Source: Desmodus rotundus
Taxonomy: Eukaryota; Chordata; Mammalia; Chiroptera; Phyllostomidae
DNA length: 64,000 bases
Reading direction: 5' to 3'
NCBI RefSeq assembly: GCF_022682495.2
Contig: NW_026527295.1
Span: 23,982 to 87,981 of the forward strand
Notes under the pieces: model-generated
What the model was told of the DNA's origin: nothing
Database searches by the model: none
The model's input: the letters and a program-made list of their open reading frames with translations, nothing else
Translations under genes and position numbers: made by a program
Shown: piece by piece, positions 46,553-57,007 of the stretch
Layout of the letters: the number at the start of each line of letters is the position of its first letter
Position numbering within the stretch: the first letter of the stretch is position 1

Positions 46553-47386
46553 CGGTCCCCGAACAGAAGCTGGGGTTTGCCCGCCGCCACCCTTGAGGCA
46601 AAATTCCAGAGGGAAAGCTGTGGTGAGAAAGGAAAGGAGTCTTTATTCAAAAGCTTCACAATCTTGGAATAACAGTTTCCATTAGTCACTTAAGCCTATC
46701 AATTAAGGCTAAAGTCTAACACCTGAGTTCTTCTAGCATTTCCCTGTTAATTTTTAATTATCTTATTTCTATAGCAGCGGTGTCAAACTCAGGATCACCG
46801 GGGGGCCACATCAGCCTCGAGGTTGCCTTCAAAGGGCCGAATGTAACTTTAGGGCTGTGTGAATGTAACTTCTCCTTAACTAGGGGCCAGGAGCTCGGCG
46901 CTGCCGCTGGGTAGAAACAAGGTGGAGGGCCAGATTCCGCCCGCGGGCCTTGTGTTTGCCACCTGTGTTCTATAGGGTTAGTTTTCAAAGACAACATAAA
47001 ATACAAAAGCTACACAATTTTGGAAGAGTGGCAGGCTTCTGCCTCAGAGCCTCTCCCCTCTAGAACACCCAAAGAAGAATAACCCTGCCACCCTCTGCCA
47101 GGCCGGCCTGACCTGTGCCCAGGCTGTGCCCAGAATTCTTCCCATCCCAAATACGGCCCGTTCGGAAAGGCAGGCAGCTGCAGCACGGTCACCCAGGCAT
47201 CCAGGAGGAAGAAGAGCCGGAGAGCCAGAGACCCGGGAGCCCAAGAGCCAGCCTTCTTTTTATTCGCGGAGCTCAGGAGGCATTCAGCGCAGCCAATCGC
47301 GTCCTAGGCTGCTTACCGTGGCCCGGAAAACCCCTCCCACGGCCCCTCCTGGTCCCGCCCAGTGCTCTGATCAGATCTCTGTATCA
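46553..47386 (-). mobile_element. Solo LTR, copy 3, interrupted by a hAT element
   Basis: Reverse-strand member of the same LTR family, starting TGATACAGAGATCTGATCAG at 47386. Without the 201-bp insertion it is about 633 bp. Its 3' end diverges (CTGTTCGGGGACCG) and its left boundary is approximate. Confidence 0.8.
46775..46967. mobile_element. Nonautonomous hAT element nested in LTR copy 3
   Basis: 193 bp with terminal inverted repeats CAGCGGTGTCAAACTC and CACAGGTGGCAAACAC (12 of 16 matching). A perfect 8-bp duplication TTCTATAG lies at 46767-46774 and 46968-46975. LTR copies 1 and 2 show the uninterrupted site, so the insertion is certain. There is no transposase gene. Confidence 0.95.
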
Positions 47387-47389
47387 GTG

Positions 47390-49465
47390 CCAAGCATTCC
47401 ACCGTGCAGATACCAAGGCTGGCCGTTCGGCATCGGGAGGATCTGTGAGCTCAGGGGAGGAGAACAATAGGACAACTTTCGCAAAGTGAGCAGCATGGGT
47501 CCAGGGATAGATGAAGCCAGCTTGCCCTTCTGGAAACTTCCATCGACGCCCACACCCAACCCTAGGCGATAGTGCCTATTTTGCCCACTCCTTGCCGGCA
47601 GTCACTTTGATTCAAGTTAGAAAGGTGCCCTAAAAGAAAAAGGGCAACTCACTCTGATGTGTTTTTTAATTTACTTTTAAAAATCGTCGTGTTTTTCCTT
47701 CCTCTCGGTCGGCGCTGACTTGCTGCAGCTAGGAGGGAGGCCGAGCGACGCCCTCGGATTCACTCGCCTTCGCTACGCTTGTTGTCTAAGAATGGACCAC
47801 ACATTTCACTCACACCCTTCGCCACTTTCCATTCCGTCGCTCCTCTTTTTCTTCCTCTGTAAACCCTCTTTGTATGTCAAAGAATCTGGGGCCTTGTAAT
47901 GGAAGGGCATAGAAAGGAAAATCGATTTCATACCTGCAGCAAGCGGGCAGGTCTGAGGTTGGTTTGGGAGCTCGGCTGGGGAATGGTGCTGCGCCTTGGC
48001 GTGAGTGCCTCCGCCATACAGTAGCAAAGCTGGAAGTTGGAGTTCGATCGTGGTTCACACTTCGGAGGGAGACAAACCCAGAACTGGGAGACCACCGTGC
48101 TTCTCCACCTTGTTTCCCAGGCGGGCCTCCCCCGTCAGTCCCGCGGCCTTGCCCTCCAGCATGGTGGGGCCTCGGCATCCTCCCTAAGCAAAAGCTCTCC
48201 GTGGTCGTAGTCGGCATGGGCACCAAGTCCTAATGAGGTTGTGTCTGGGCTTTGAAGGTGGGGAGGGAGCTGGGGTGAGGAGGGGGAGTGCAGGACGCTG
48301 GGATGGTGGGCCAGGAAGATTCACATAAATGGAAAGATACGGTAAGCGAGCAAGACATTTGTGGGCTGTGGTGGCGGGCCCTGTCCCAGATTGGATGGAG
48401 GCCAGGCCATGTTGCAATGGAAAATCCAGTGGTTGGGCCTGAGGGCGGGAAGCCCTGGAGCCTCCATGTTCTTAAGCAGACGATCCAATGGGGAGCCCTT
48501 GGGCTGGGTAGTAGTGCCCATTGTGAGAACCACGAAAAAGGGAAGGCTATCTCAGGGAGGAGAACAACCGAGGCGGGGAGGTGGAAGGTTTGAGAAGGGC
48601 GTCCCCAACTCTAACAACCTAGAGGCTGCGGCCAGAGCTGAGCACCGTCCAGCCTGAGGGTGGACTGAACCCAGCAGAAAGGCAGTCAGAGGCATCCCTC
48701 CCAGCCAAACCCCTGGGAGAATGATGGACCCAGCCCTGGGGTTTATGACAATGAGACCAGGGGATAAGTTATCACCTTTGATAGGATGTTTTCGTCCTGA
48801 GATCCAGAGAGACTTACCGATCGCTGGCCGTGAAGGCAGGTGCAGAGGAGGCTGCCTGCAGAGTCCAGGGAGATGGAGAAGGATTAGGACCCTCTCTCCC
48901 AGCTTCGCAGAGACGGGGGAAGGGGGTTAGTCCGGGCTGAGCTCCTGCTGCCCCCTGCTCCCCTAGTTGCAAGTCTCAGGTGGCCGAAGGAGGAGGAGAA
49001 ATAGAGAATGTCCCTGTATGGCCGCTAACATGTTAGGGTGGTTGGCGACACGGGCTGTGAGAGAACTCACAAAGAGAAGCAAGTGCAGAGGGTCGAGTTT
49101 TTATTCCCTCTCCAAGGGAGGAGAGGGGCTGGTGTGGAGGGATGCTCCAGCACTGAGGGGCAAGGTGGGGGCTTTGAGCTTTTACTGGGTGATAATTGGA
49201 TCAAAAAGGGTGGGGGTTGCTGCCGTGGGGCCGCTGGGCTGCTGGGGCAGCAAACAGGAGGCTGCAGTTGGCTCCCACGTCGTCTTCCGCCTGCGGCTGT
49301 CGGAGGCGTTAGTCCTGTTCTGCTCTGGCTTTCCAGTAATTCCAGGCCTGGGGACAAGCTCAGAACAGTAAAGGGCGTCATGTTTAACAGGGTCACAGGC
49401 CTGCTGGGCAGATGGTGGCATGACAGCGAACAGTGTCCCTTCAGTCATTCCACTTAAAAGAGAAG
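47390..49465. other. Unassigned intergenic DNA, possibly part of an old LTR element
   Basis: No gene was recognised. The 48960-49460 part has LTR-like features on the minus strand, but I could not define ends, a primer site or coding domains. Confidence 0.3.
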
Positions 49466-49472
49466 ATTTCTG

Positions 49473-49672
49473 GACCTGGCTGGTGTGGCTCAGTGGATTG
49501 AGCACCCGCCTGCAGACCAAAGGGCCGCCGGTTCGATTCCCAGTCAGGGCACATGCCTGGGTTGTGGGCCAGGTCCCAGTAGGGGGCATGGGAGAGGCAA
49601 CCACACATTGGTTTCTTTCTCTTTCTTCCTCCCTTCCTCTCTAAGAACCAATAAATAAAATCTTTAAAAGAG
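49473..49672 (+). mobile_element. VES-type SINE carrying a CTCF-like core
   Basis: It starts GACCTGGCTGGTGTGGCTCA and ends AATAAATAAAATC. Flanks TAAAAGAGAA and TAAAAGAGAT suggest the target duplication. CCAGTAGGGGGCATG lies at 49576-49590. Confidence 0.92.
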
Positions 49673-49738
49673 ATCAAAAATAAAAGAAATCTCTGTATAG
49701 ATGCCCAAGGCACAGGTCTCATGCCACCAGTGGGCATA

Positions 49739-50058
49739 CCACATTTTGCTGTGTATGATGCGTACCTACATTTTTGGCCCAAAGTTTCAGGAAAAAAATC
49801 TTCCATTTTAATTTTTAATTCAATTATTTATTTATTTATATTTAGAAACAAAACCGATGATCATATTCCAGGGTATTAGTTTGCACACAGATATCATTAC
49901 TGTTTTCTAGAGTTACACTTTTAATGCATAAGCATAAGTAAAAGAATTGAAAACATTTATGTAGGTACGGAATTAGTGCTACCCATGTATAATGCGCATC
50001 CTCTTTTCCCCGGAAAAAATTTGGGCAGAAAATGCGCGTTATACACGGCAAAATACGG
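49739..50058. mobile_element. Tc1/mariner-like MITE
   Basis: Long terminal inverted repeats: left CCACATTTTGCTGTGTATGA, right (reverse complement) CCGTATTTTGCCGTGTATAA, with similarity continuing about 60 bases. TA dinucleotides flank it at 49737-49738 and 50059-50060. The interior is AT-rich and noncoding. Confidence 0.8.
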
Positions 50059-50192
50059 TAAGTGTTAGGTCTTCAAACTGGATCAAAAAATGAAATCTAG
50101 CGAAGCAGAAGGGTTGGGGGGTAGAGACGGGAACGAGCGGAGGAGGGAGGCGCCGGTTCCTTACGTTCGAGTCGCTGCACTACTAACCTAAG

Positions 50193-50208
50193 CCAGAAGG
50201 GGGCAGTG
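50193..50208 (+). promoter_or_regulatory. CTCF-like motif
   Basis: CCAGAAGGGGGCAGTG fits the CTCF core CCASYAGRKGGCRSYV with one mismatch (A at the Y position). It lies at the edge of the CpG island between CBX2 and ENPP7. Occupancy is unknown. Confidence 0.45.
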
Positions 50209-50330
50209 GTGTTGAGGCAATGGGAAAGGAGACGGCCTGCAGAAGGCTTGACCCTTTGCGGACACCGTAAGGGTCCGCCTCCGGGGGAGGGTTCAACTGC
50301 CCGGAAACGGAAGTTGCCTTATTTTTTGCG

Positions 50331-50832
50331 TCCTTTTCGCGTCTTGCTGCCTGCTGTCAAAGCTTCTTGGGCGGTACGCGGGGAGTAGGGGCGGGTAATA
50401 CGAGGTAATCCACGGCCGGGTGAAATTTGCGGAACCCCGCCTGGGTAGAGGGTGCGGGGAAGGAGGCTGGAGTGCTATGGGGGTCGGCATTTCAGGGGTC
50501 GGGGAGGGAACGCGGGGGTCGCTGTTGGTCCCCGCGCCCTGTTGACGCTAACGTCTGTCTTCCCCTCAGGTGCCGGCGGCGCGCTCTCCGCGCCTCGAAG
50601 CCAAGGTGAGTGGCGCCCTTGCCTGAGACCTTCCCCGAGACGCGCGGTGCCCCGGGGCGAGGGCAGCAGCGCCTTTGCGAGCGTCTCCGGAGGCCTGGGA
50701 GGGGCCGGCGGACGTGACTGTCGCCAGAAAGTGCCTAATCCGCAGCGCCTTCCCATGTCTTTTGCTTTGCAGCCTCGCAAAACTGCGGAAACCAAGGACC
50801 CCCTCTCCCAGCCGGGCGGAAGGAGGCCGGAT
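50331..50832 (+). pseudogene. RPL38-like unprocessed pseudogene (exons 1-3 only)
   Basis: Three segments resemble the 5' half of the ribosomal protein L38 gene, with introns still present. Exon 1 begins near the pyrimidine tract TCCTTTTCGC at 50331, followed by TTGCTGCCTGCTGT, and probably ends near 50394-50404. Exon 2 is 50570-50605, after TCTTCCCCTCAG; it ends CGCGCCTCGAAGCCAAG where RPL38, as I remember it, has the ATG start, so the start codon is now AAG. Exon 3 is 50773-50832, beginning CCTCGCAAAACTGCGGAAAC, and aligns at roughly three-quarters identity with codons 2 onward, with a 1-base deletion. Both donors read GTGAGT. I could not find the later exons downstream. The retained introns exclude a retrocopy. 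It could be transcribed as noncoding RNA from its CpG-rich promoter, but cannot make L38. Confidence 0.68.
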
Positions 50833-51594
50833 GTGAGTGGTCGCGCCGGCGTGAGTCCATGGGTGGAGCGGCCCCCCAACTTTGTTGGCCGGAGTGTTAT
50901 CCTCCTTAACTAATGCTGAACATTTTGAAAACCGTCCCGAGTTGAGTTCGTTTTGCTTTGTCGTGGTTTGGGTTTGGTGCCGTGACCAGCGGTCTTGCTG
51001 GACGAAGCTGTGGAGACGTGCGCCCCGCCATCCCGGAGTCCGAGCCTGGGGCTCCGATCTGGGCCGAGCGTGGACCCTGCTGGCGGTGACCTTGACTTAT
51101 TGATTATTTCACGGAGGACATGCGTCAGGAACATAAGACCGAGGACGCGGAGGTGGTGGGGCCGGTCCCAGGGCCCGTGTCTCCTGTGCCTGCCCCGAAC
51201 AGGGGACGGGGTCCAGCAGGGCTCGCGCTTCACACATGACAGACTTCGAGCTCCTGCGCTGTGTTAGTCCCGAGGCCTCTTGTTTCTGCTGCACCAGAGT
51301 CCTCTTTCCCGCCCAGCTGGGTCGCGAAGAGAAAGGCGGGTCCCTGGCCCTCGGATGCTTCTTGTCCGCAGCGGGATGCAACGGTGGGGCGGGGCGGGCT
51401 TGCTTGTGTCCTCAGGACCTGAACAGGCCGTTGCCTTTGATCCCCCGGTGTCGTGTCTGAAACCGTGACCGCCTGTGGGAACAGGGGCATCTGCTGGGAG
51501 TGTCTGCCCCGCCCGGCGGTTGTGGGGGCCGCAGGTGCCACTCCGCTCATGCTGGTCTCTGTCGTGCTGCACCAAAGAGGTGACCTTCACGTCC

Positions 51595-51685
51595 TTTTTA
51601 GTTCAGGCAGGGGACCTGGGGTCACGGCCAGTTCAAGTCCCAGCTCTGCGGGGAGGTAGCTGTCGACAAGTTAGGACACCGGGGG
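51595..51685 (+). repeat. MIR fragment
   Basis: GGCCAGTTCAAGTCCCAGCT, then CTGCG...TAGCTGTCGACAAGTTAGGACA matches the sense MIR core. Confidence 0.6.
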
Positions 51686-51889
51686 GTCCTGGCGTTGAGG
51701 GGGGACAGAAGTATCTGTCTCGTGGGCTCGGTGCAGCGACCACAGCAGATGGTCCAGCAGAGACCTTAGCACAATGAAGGAGCGACAGAGGTCCATTCGA
51801 TCCATCTGCGTTTCGGTTGCGTTGGGGGCCTGGTTCTAGACAGTGTCCCATGGAAGCAGGAGCCTGGACATAATAGGGTGTTCGGTAAG

Positions 51890-52370
51890 TGTTAATTCTG
51901 TTTTTCTAAAATGCACGGAATATAAAACTTACCATGTTAAGTGTACATTTCACTGGTATTAAGTACATTTACAAGCACCTCCAAAACTCCTAATCTTGGA
52001 AAACTGAACCTGCCTCATCACGCAGTAACCCCCCTCTCCCTCCGAGCCCCGAGACCCCCGTAGCACCGCCTTCCCGCTGTCAGTCTGACCGCGCGGGGAG
52101 CCCCCCCGAGTGAGGCCAGGCAGTGCTCGCTGCTCTGAGACGGGCTGTCTCGGTCAGCCCCGTGTCCTGAAGGCGGAGCATGCTGTGGTGCGTGTGGGCC
52201 ACGCTCGTGCCCCGTCCGTCCTGCTGTGGGGGTTTGAGGGCATTTCGCACCTTGTGGTGGTTGTGAACAGTGCTGCGGGAATGGGGGTGCGCAGGTGTCT
52301 CGTCGCTGCTTTCACTGGTGGGGTGTGGACCCATGTGTGGGGTGCTGTTCAGTATACATTGTTTAAGAGA
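51890..52370 (-). mobile_element. L1 3' end fragment
   Basis: AAACTTACCATGTTAAGTGT near 51926, then TTTCACTGGTATTAAGTACA and GTTGTGAACAGTGCTGCGGG near 52260 with GGGGTGCGCAGGTGTC: the antisense L1 3' pattern. The central part has become GC-rich. Confidence 0.6.
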
Positions 52371-52380
52371 CCCCCGTACC

Positions 52381-52592
52381 GCCCTGGCTGGTGCGGCTCA
52401 GTGGACTGAGCGCCGGCTTGTGAATCAAAGGGTCATCGGTCCGATCCCCAGTCGGGGCACAGGCCTGGGTTGCGGGCCAGGTCCCCAGTGGGGGGCGAGG
52501 GAGGCAACCACACACGGATGTTTCTCTCCCTCTTTCTCCCTCCCTTCCCCTCTGTCTAAAAATAAAGTAAATAAAGTCTGTAAAAAAACCTT
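52381..52592 (+). mobile_element. VES-type SINE
   Basis: It starts GCCCTGGCTGGTGCGGCTCA and ends AAAATAAAGTAAATAAAG. It immediately follows the L1 fragment. Confidence 0.93.
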
Positions 52593-52594
52593 TT

Positions 52595-54640
52595 TAATGC
52601 TTGAATTCACTGCCCACCCAAGCACAGGTGTCTGCAACACAAGTGTGTATATGATTTGAAGTGACTTATTTCCTGTGACTCTTAGACTCCCGGTATTAAA
52701 AAGATTATCCTGGGTTGAAGGATTTATACAGCTGGTCAAGTCAGCATGCACATGTCCGAGTGTGGAATGCACTTACTTTAAATGCGTACGGAAGTCGCGT
52801 CGCTGTCGGTCGGCATCTGTTGCCGAGACCCCTGGGGTCGTGTTTCGGCTGGTTCGTGTGTCATTGGTGAGTACTTACTGCCTAAGACGTGGTTTCGGGG
52901 GACTTCGCCCCGGTTTTCAGCTTCATTGGAAGGGACTGTGAGAGCACTTGCGTGTGCAAACCCACACGTGGTAACGGAATAGTTGTGTTAAAGATATGTC
53001 GCTCCTTTGTGAACTTGGGGCTCTAAGCCACAGGCCCTGGTGGTTTATCACCAGAAGCTAAACCAAAACATTGATTAGAGTAGGTTCTTCTCCGGATGGA
53101 AAGAACTCTGACCACTGAGCCTGACCTCCTCCCCACTCCGGGCACTGGAGTGGCCGGGTCCCCCCTGTGCCCCAAGGTCCCTACCCCTACCCCCTTGCAG
53201 TGTGGGATGGAGGGGTGACCCTGGGGTCGGGGCCTGGAGGCCCAGCCCCTCACCAGCCCTCCTGGGCACTCACCCTGGCAAACATCGGGACATTCACACC
53301 CGGCCCCCTCCCACCCCACGCAGTGGCTGTACCGGCTGCACTGGCCGCCTGGATGGGCGTCGGGGCCTCAGGAAAGCGGGTATGCCGCTCACTCGCAGGA
53401 TGAGAGGTGTGGACTCGGGGCGGCCATGTTGACTGTCCAGTCCAGGGGTGCAGGCCCCAGGGGACTGCCCGGTCCCTGAAGTGATGCCACAGGGTCCGGC
53501 TGCAGAGAGGGTGAAGGAAGCCCTGGTCCGCTGGGCACAGGGGAGGAGGCGCCCGGCCCGCTGTGCAGTTGTGGACTGGGTGCCACCCGCTTCGGGCTCT
53601 GCCTGCGAGCGTCCCTTGGGGCCGGGGCCGGGATGCTGCTCCAGGCGCACACCCTCCCTCACTGGGGCGCCAGGTGTGCAGGGTGTGTGAACAGCTGTGT
53701 ACTGTGCATGTGTTCATGGCATGCGTGGCTGGCTGTGGAGTGGTGTGTGAGTGTGAGGTGTGAGCCGTGTGTGTGTGACACCCATGGTGCTTGAGGCACG
53801 TGTGTTATGGGCGGGCCTGTGTGGGGAGTGTGTGTGTTCATGCTGTGTGTGAGGGATGTGCTGTGCACGAGAGATGAGTGTGCAGAGTTGCAGTGTGCGA
53901 GTGCCGTGGGTGGGGCTCTGTGTCCCGTCCCTCCTGAGCTCTAGGTCAGGGATCAGAGGACTTCAGGGTACCTCTGGCCAACAGTCCCAGCTGGGATCAC
54001 AGGTAACCATGGCAACAGATGCTCCTGCAGCCCCGGAAGGCAGGGCTGGTAGTGTGCGCTGCACACCCCAGGGCCTTGAGCTTAGGAGGCAGGAGGTGCA
54101 CAGTGAAGAACGTGGTCCAGGTTCAGGTGCACCACCCTCCTTGGTCCCTGCTGCTTGGCGGGGACATCAGGGGTCCTCCGTAGGCCTGGGGCTGGGGCCC
54201 AGAGATCCCTGCTGTCTGCCCCCCAGCCATGCATGTATAAAGCGAAGCACCTCCTCCTACTGGGGGGGTGAAGGTGCTGCCAGTGCCCTTAGGGTCTGCT
54301 CAGAGGGGAACCTCCCGTTCCAAAGAGGCCTGGACTGAGAGTGCGGGTGTCTGTTATCTGACCTGAAGTTGCTACTGCTGGACTTGGGACAAGCAGATGG
54401 ACTACGAATGGATCAGAGGGAGCCCGTGGACAGGAGAGGACCTGGGCTAGGAGCTCGCTGGGCTCTGGGAAGAACAGGCTGGTTTGGGTCAGCACGTAGC
54501 CCTCTGCAGGAAAGGGCTGGCCAGGCGCCTCGGGGCTTGAACTTGGAGATACCTGAGCTCCCCTCCCATCTCCATCCTCAGCCAGCGTGTGTGACACGCC
54601 TGCGCTCTTTCCCAATTTAACATGGGGAGGCTGGGCTACA
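52595..54640. other. Intergenic DNA, no gene seen
   Basis: Includes a GTGTGT/GTGTGA-rich tract at about 53670-53885. No recognised exon. Remaining RPL38 exons were looked for here and not found. Confidence 0.45.
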
Positions 54641-54654
54641 GCAGCCTTCTTCCT

Positions 54655-54855
54655 CTCACTCACTCATGCGTTCACTCATTCACTCATTCGCTCATGCATT
54701 CACTCATTCACGTGTTCATTCACTCATTCGCTCATTCACACGTTCATTCACTCATTTGCTCATGCATGCATTCACTCATTCACTCGCATTCACTCATTCG
54801 CTCATTCATGCATTCACTCAATCACTCATGCATTCACTCATTCATGCATTCATAG
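54655..54855. repeat. TTCA/TCAT minisatellite-like repeat
   Basis: Imperfect tandem CATTCACT, CATTCGCT and CATGCATT units. It yields open His-Ser-Phe-Thr reading frames in several frames; these are artefacts. Confidence 0.93.
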
Positions 54856-54859
54856 CCTT

Positions 54860-57000
54860 TATCAGATGCACTGCTTCTCAAGAGCGGTGCCGAGGGGCAG
54901 CAGCAGAGCCACCTGGGAACTGGTTGGGAGGCAAGCGCTCCCTGACTCGGTGTGTGCGCTTGCGGGTCCCCTACTGGGTGGGTTGGACCTGACAGCCCCC
55001 TGGTCCCCTCTGTGGAGCCCGTCAATGCCTGCTCTCTCTTGAGAGTTCTCCAGGGGTGTGTTTGTGTTTTATTCCTAGACAAACGTGCACACACACTTCT
55101 CTCCCCTTCCCAACCAGCGGCGGTTTACTATTTGCTGTATTTTCACCTGTTTTTTTTTCTGCTAAACAACGTGGCTTAGAGACTCTGGTTTCCCATCGTT
55201 TCGAGAACAGCCTTCCCTTCCCCCAACCCTTCTTCCTTTTAACACACAGCCCACGCTTTCACCACCTCTCCCTGGTGGTCCACCCAGGGCCTACTCCCCA
55301 TCCCGCCGCCCCTACCCCTTGCTCCCCCAACCAGAATGAATGGGTTTATTATTGCCCCAAGGAATTAGGAATTTATTATACATCGGGGCCACCGGCTGAG
55401 ACTGAAGGAAGCCACAGGCTTTAGAGAGAGAGTCGCGCCCACGTTGGCCAGGGTGACTTCATGGCCACCAGGCTCGTCCTTTATTCCCCTCAGTGTGCTT
55501 CCCGGCCAGAGCGCAAGGGGCGAAGGTTGCCCCCTGCCTGCCCTGGCCCCCCTTCCAGACTGGAGGCCCCGGTAGGAGGGCAGAGCACCAGCACCTGACC
55601 CTCCTACGGGGGGCGGGGTGGGGCGGGGTGGGGCAGGGTGGAAGGATGCCGGTGGGGGTAGGTCATGTGGTCTGGGCTTGGTGTACCCGCTAACCACCTG
55701 GCCTGTGTGTCTGCAGAACCCAAACTTGGGCAGGGGCCATACTGCCAGCACCACGACGACCGAGCATGGGCTGGGGCTGTGGGGTCACCGAGGCAGGCCA
55801 AGCACTGTCCCTGGTCACCTGGAGATAAGGTCCATGGTGCCCAGTCCATCACAGCAGGAGGGCAGGCTCAGGGCCTGGCCAGCAGCTTCTGACGCTTCCC
55901 GGTGGGCCTGGAAGAGCCAGTGCACGTTGGGTGGGGTGGGGTGTGAGGGCGGGTCAGCGAGGAGGTAAGGGACTTTGGGAGGGGGGAGTGGTGGGCAGTG
56001 AGCAGTGCAGGGACCCATCTCTTCCCAGTCGGTGCCGTCCCCGACCTCCTAGCATCTCAGTTAGGCGCTCTGTCCTCCCCCGGGTCCAGCCCTGAAAGGC
56101 CCCTTGAATCTGTTCACTCTGCCCCTCCTCCACCCTGCCACCGAGATGTTGGGCCCTGACCTTGGAGTGACCTCCCAACTGGCCGCACCTGCTCTGTCCC
56201 CAAGCTCCTGCCCAGCCGCATTGGTTCATGTAACCCTCCACGTCAGGTGACCATGGCACGCCCCGTGTCACCTCAGCTGGGGCTCCCCACTGCCCAGAGG
56301 GCAGCCTCCCCACTCTGCCCCCTGGCAAGCTTGCCCTGTGCCTGCCTCTAAGCACACCAGCCTCTGAGCACACCAGGCTTCTTTCTCTACCAGCGCCCCC
56401 AGCAGCCAGTGCCACCGTGGGGCCTCTTACTTGCCCTTGCCAGCCTGGACTCTCATCCCCAGGGCTTGGCCGGCTGGCTCCTCACCATGCAGAGCTCACC
56501 CCAAATCCGCATCCTCAGAGAGGCAGCCCCCCACCCCGCCCGTCTATGGCCCAGTCCTTGCCACCTCTGGCTCCTTTGTCTTATCTGCTCTTCCTGGCCC
56601 CTGAGCGGCAGCCCCGGGGCTCCGGCCGGGCTGGCTCACTGTGCACCCACTGAGCCCAGGCGAGAGCCCGGCACGAGCGGGTCCCCCACGGGTACTGCTA
56701 GAAAGAATGACTGGCCCCTCCTTGGGCCAGAGGGCTGGGACATCTCTGGGCAGATGGAGGGGGCCTGTCCTCAGCAAGTGGAGTCCTACAAGCTGGCTCC
56801 CCTAGTGTTCCAGGCACCCCACCCCGCAGCCACCTCCCCAGCCCCCCGCCCCTGCCCCACAACAGCTTCTGGATTGTTCCCTGCTTGTCATGCCTGAGGA
56901 GAGAGGCTGGAAGGGGCTGCCCAGGTCTGGGAGTGACCCTTCTCAGTGGTGGGGCAGGGCCCACCCTCCCTCCATCTCCTGGGGCTCTGACCTTGAGCAC
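54860..57000. other. Downstream flank of ENPP7, no gene seen
   Basis: A cluster of minus-strand AATAAA/AATAAT-like signals lies near 55343, 55372 and 55479. ENPP7 transcripts could end here, but no nearer signal was found and this is unproven. The rest is GC-rich. Confidence 0.4.
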
Positions 57001-57007
57001 TGGGGCG

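Larger units (their letters stand above)
50090..51150. promoter_or_regulatory. CpG island around the RPL38 relic
   Basis: High GC and CpG density begins sharply after the AT-rich MITE at 49739-50058. It includes an ETS-like CGGAAGT at 50309-50315, a pyrimidine-rich start typical of translation-machinery genes, and a CTCF-like motif at 50193-50208. Whether it is still an active promoter cannot be told from sequence. Confidence 0.6.

Noticed and set aside
50570..50832. HMGN-type nucleosome-binding exons (RSPRLEAK resembles RRSARLSA)
   Set aside because: Considered first, but the RPL38 match covers the 5' UTR start, the exon ends and the following exon far better; the HMGN likeness is five residues in the wrong frame.
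54622..54992. His-Ser-Phe-Thr repeat proteins
   Set aside because: Pure translation of the TTCA/TCAT repeat, open in several frames, with no flanking gene structure.
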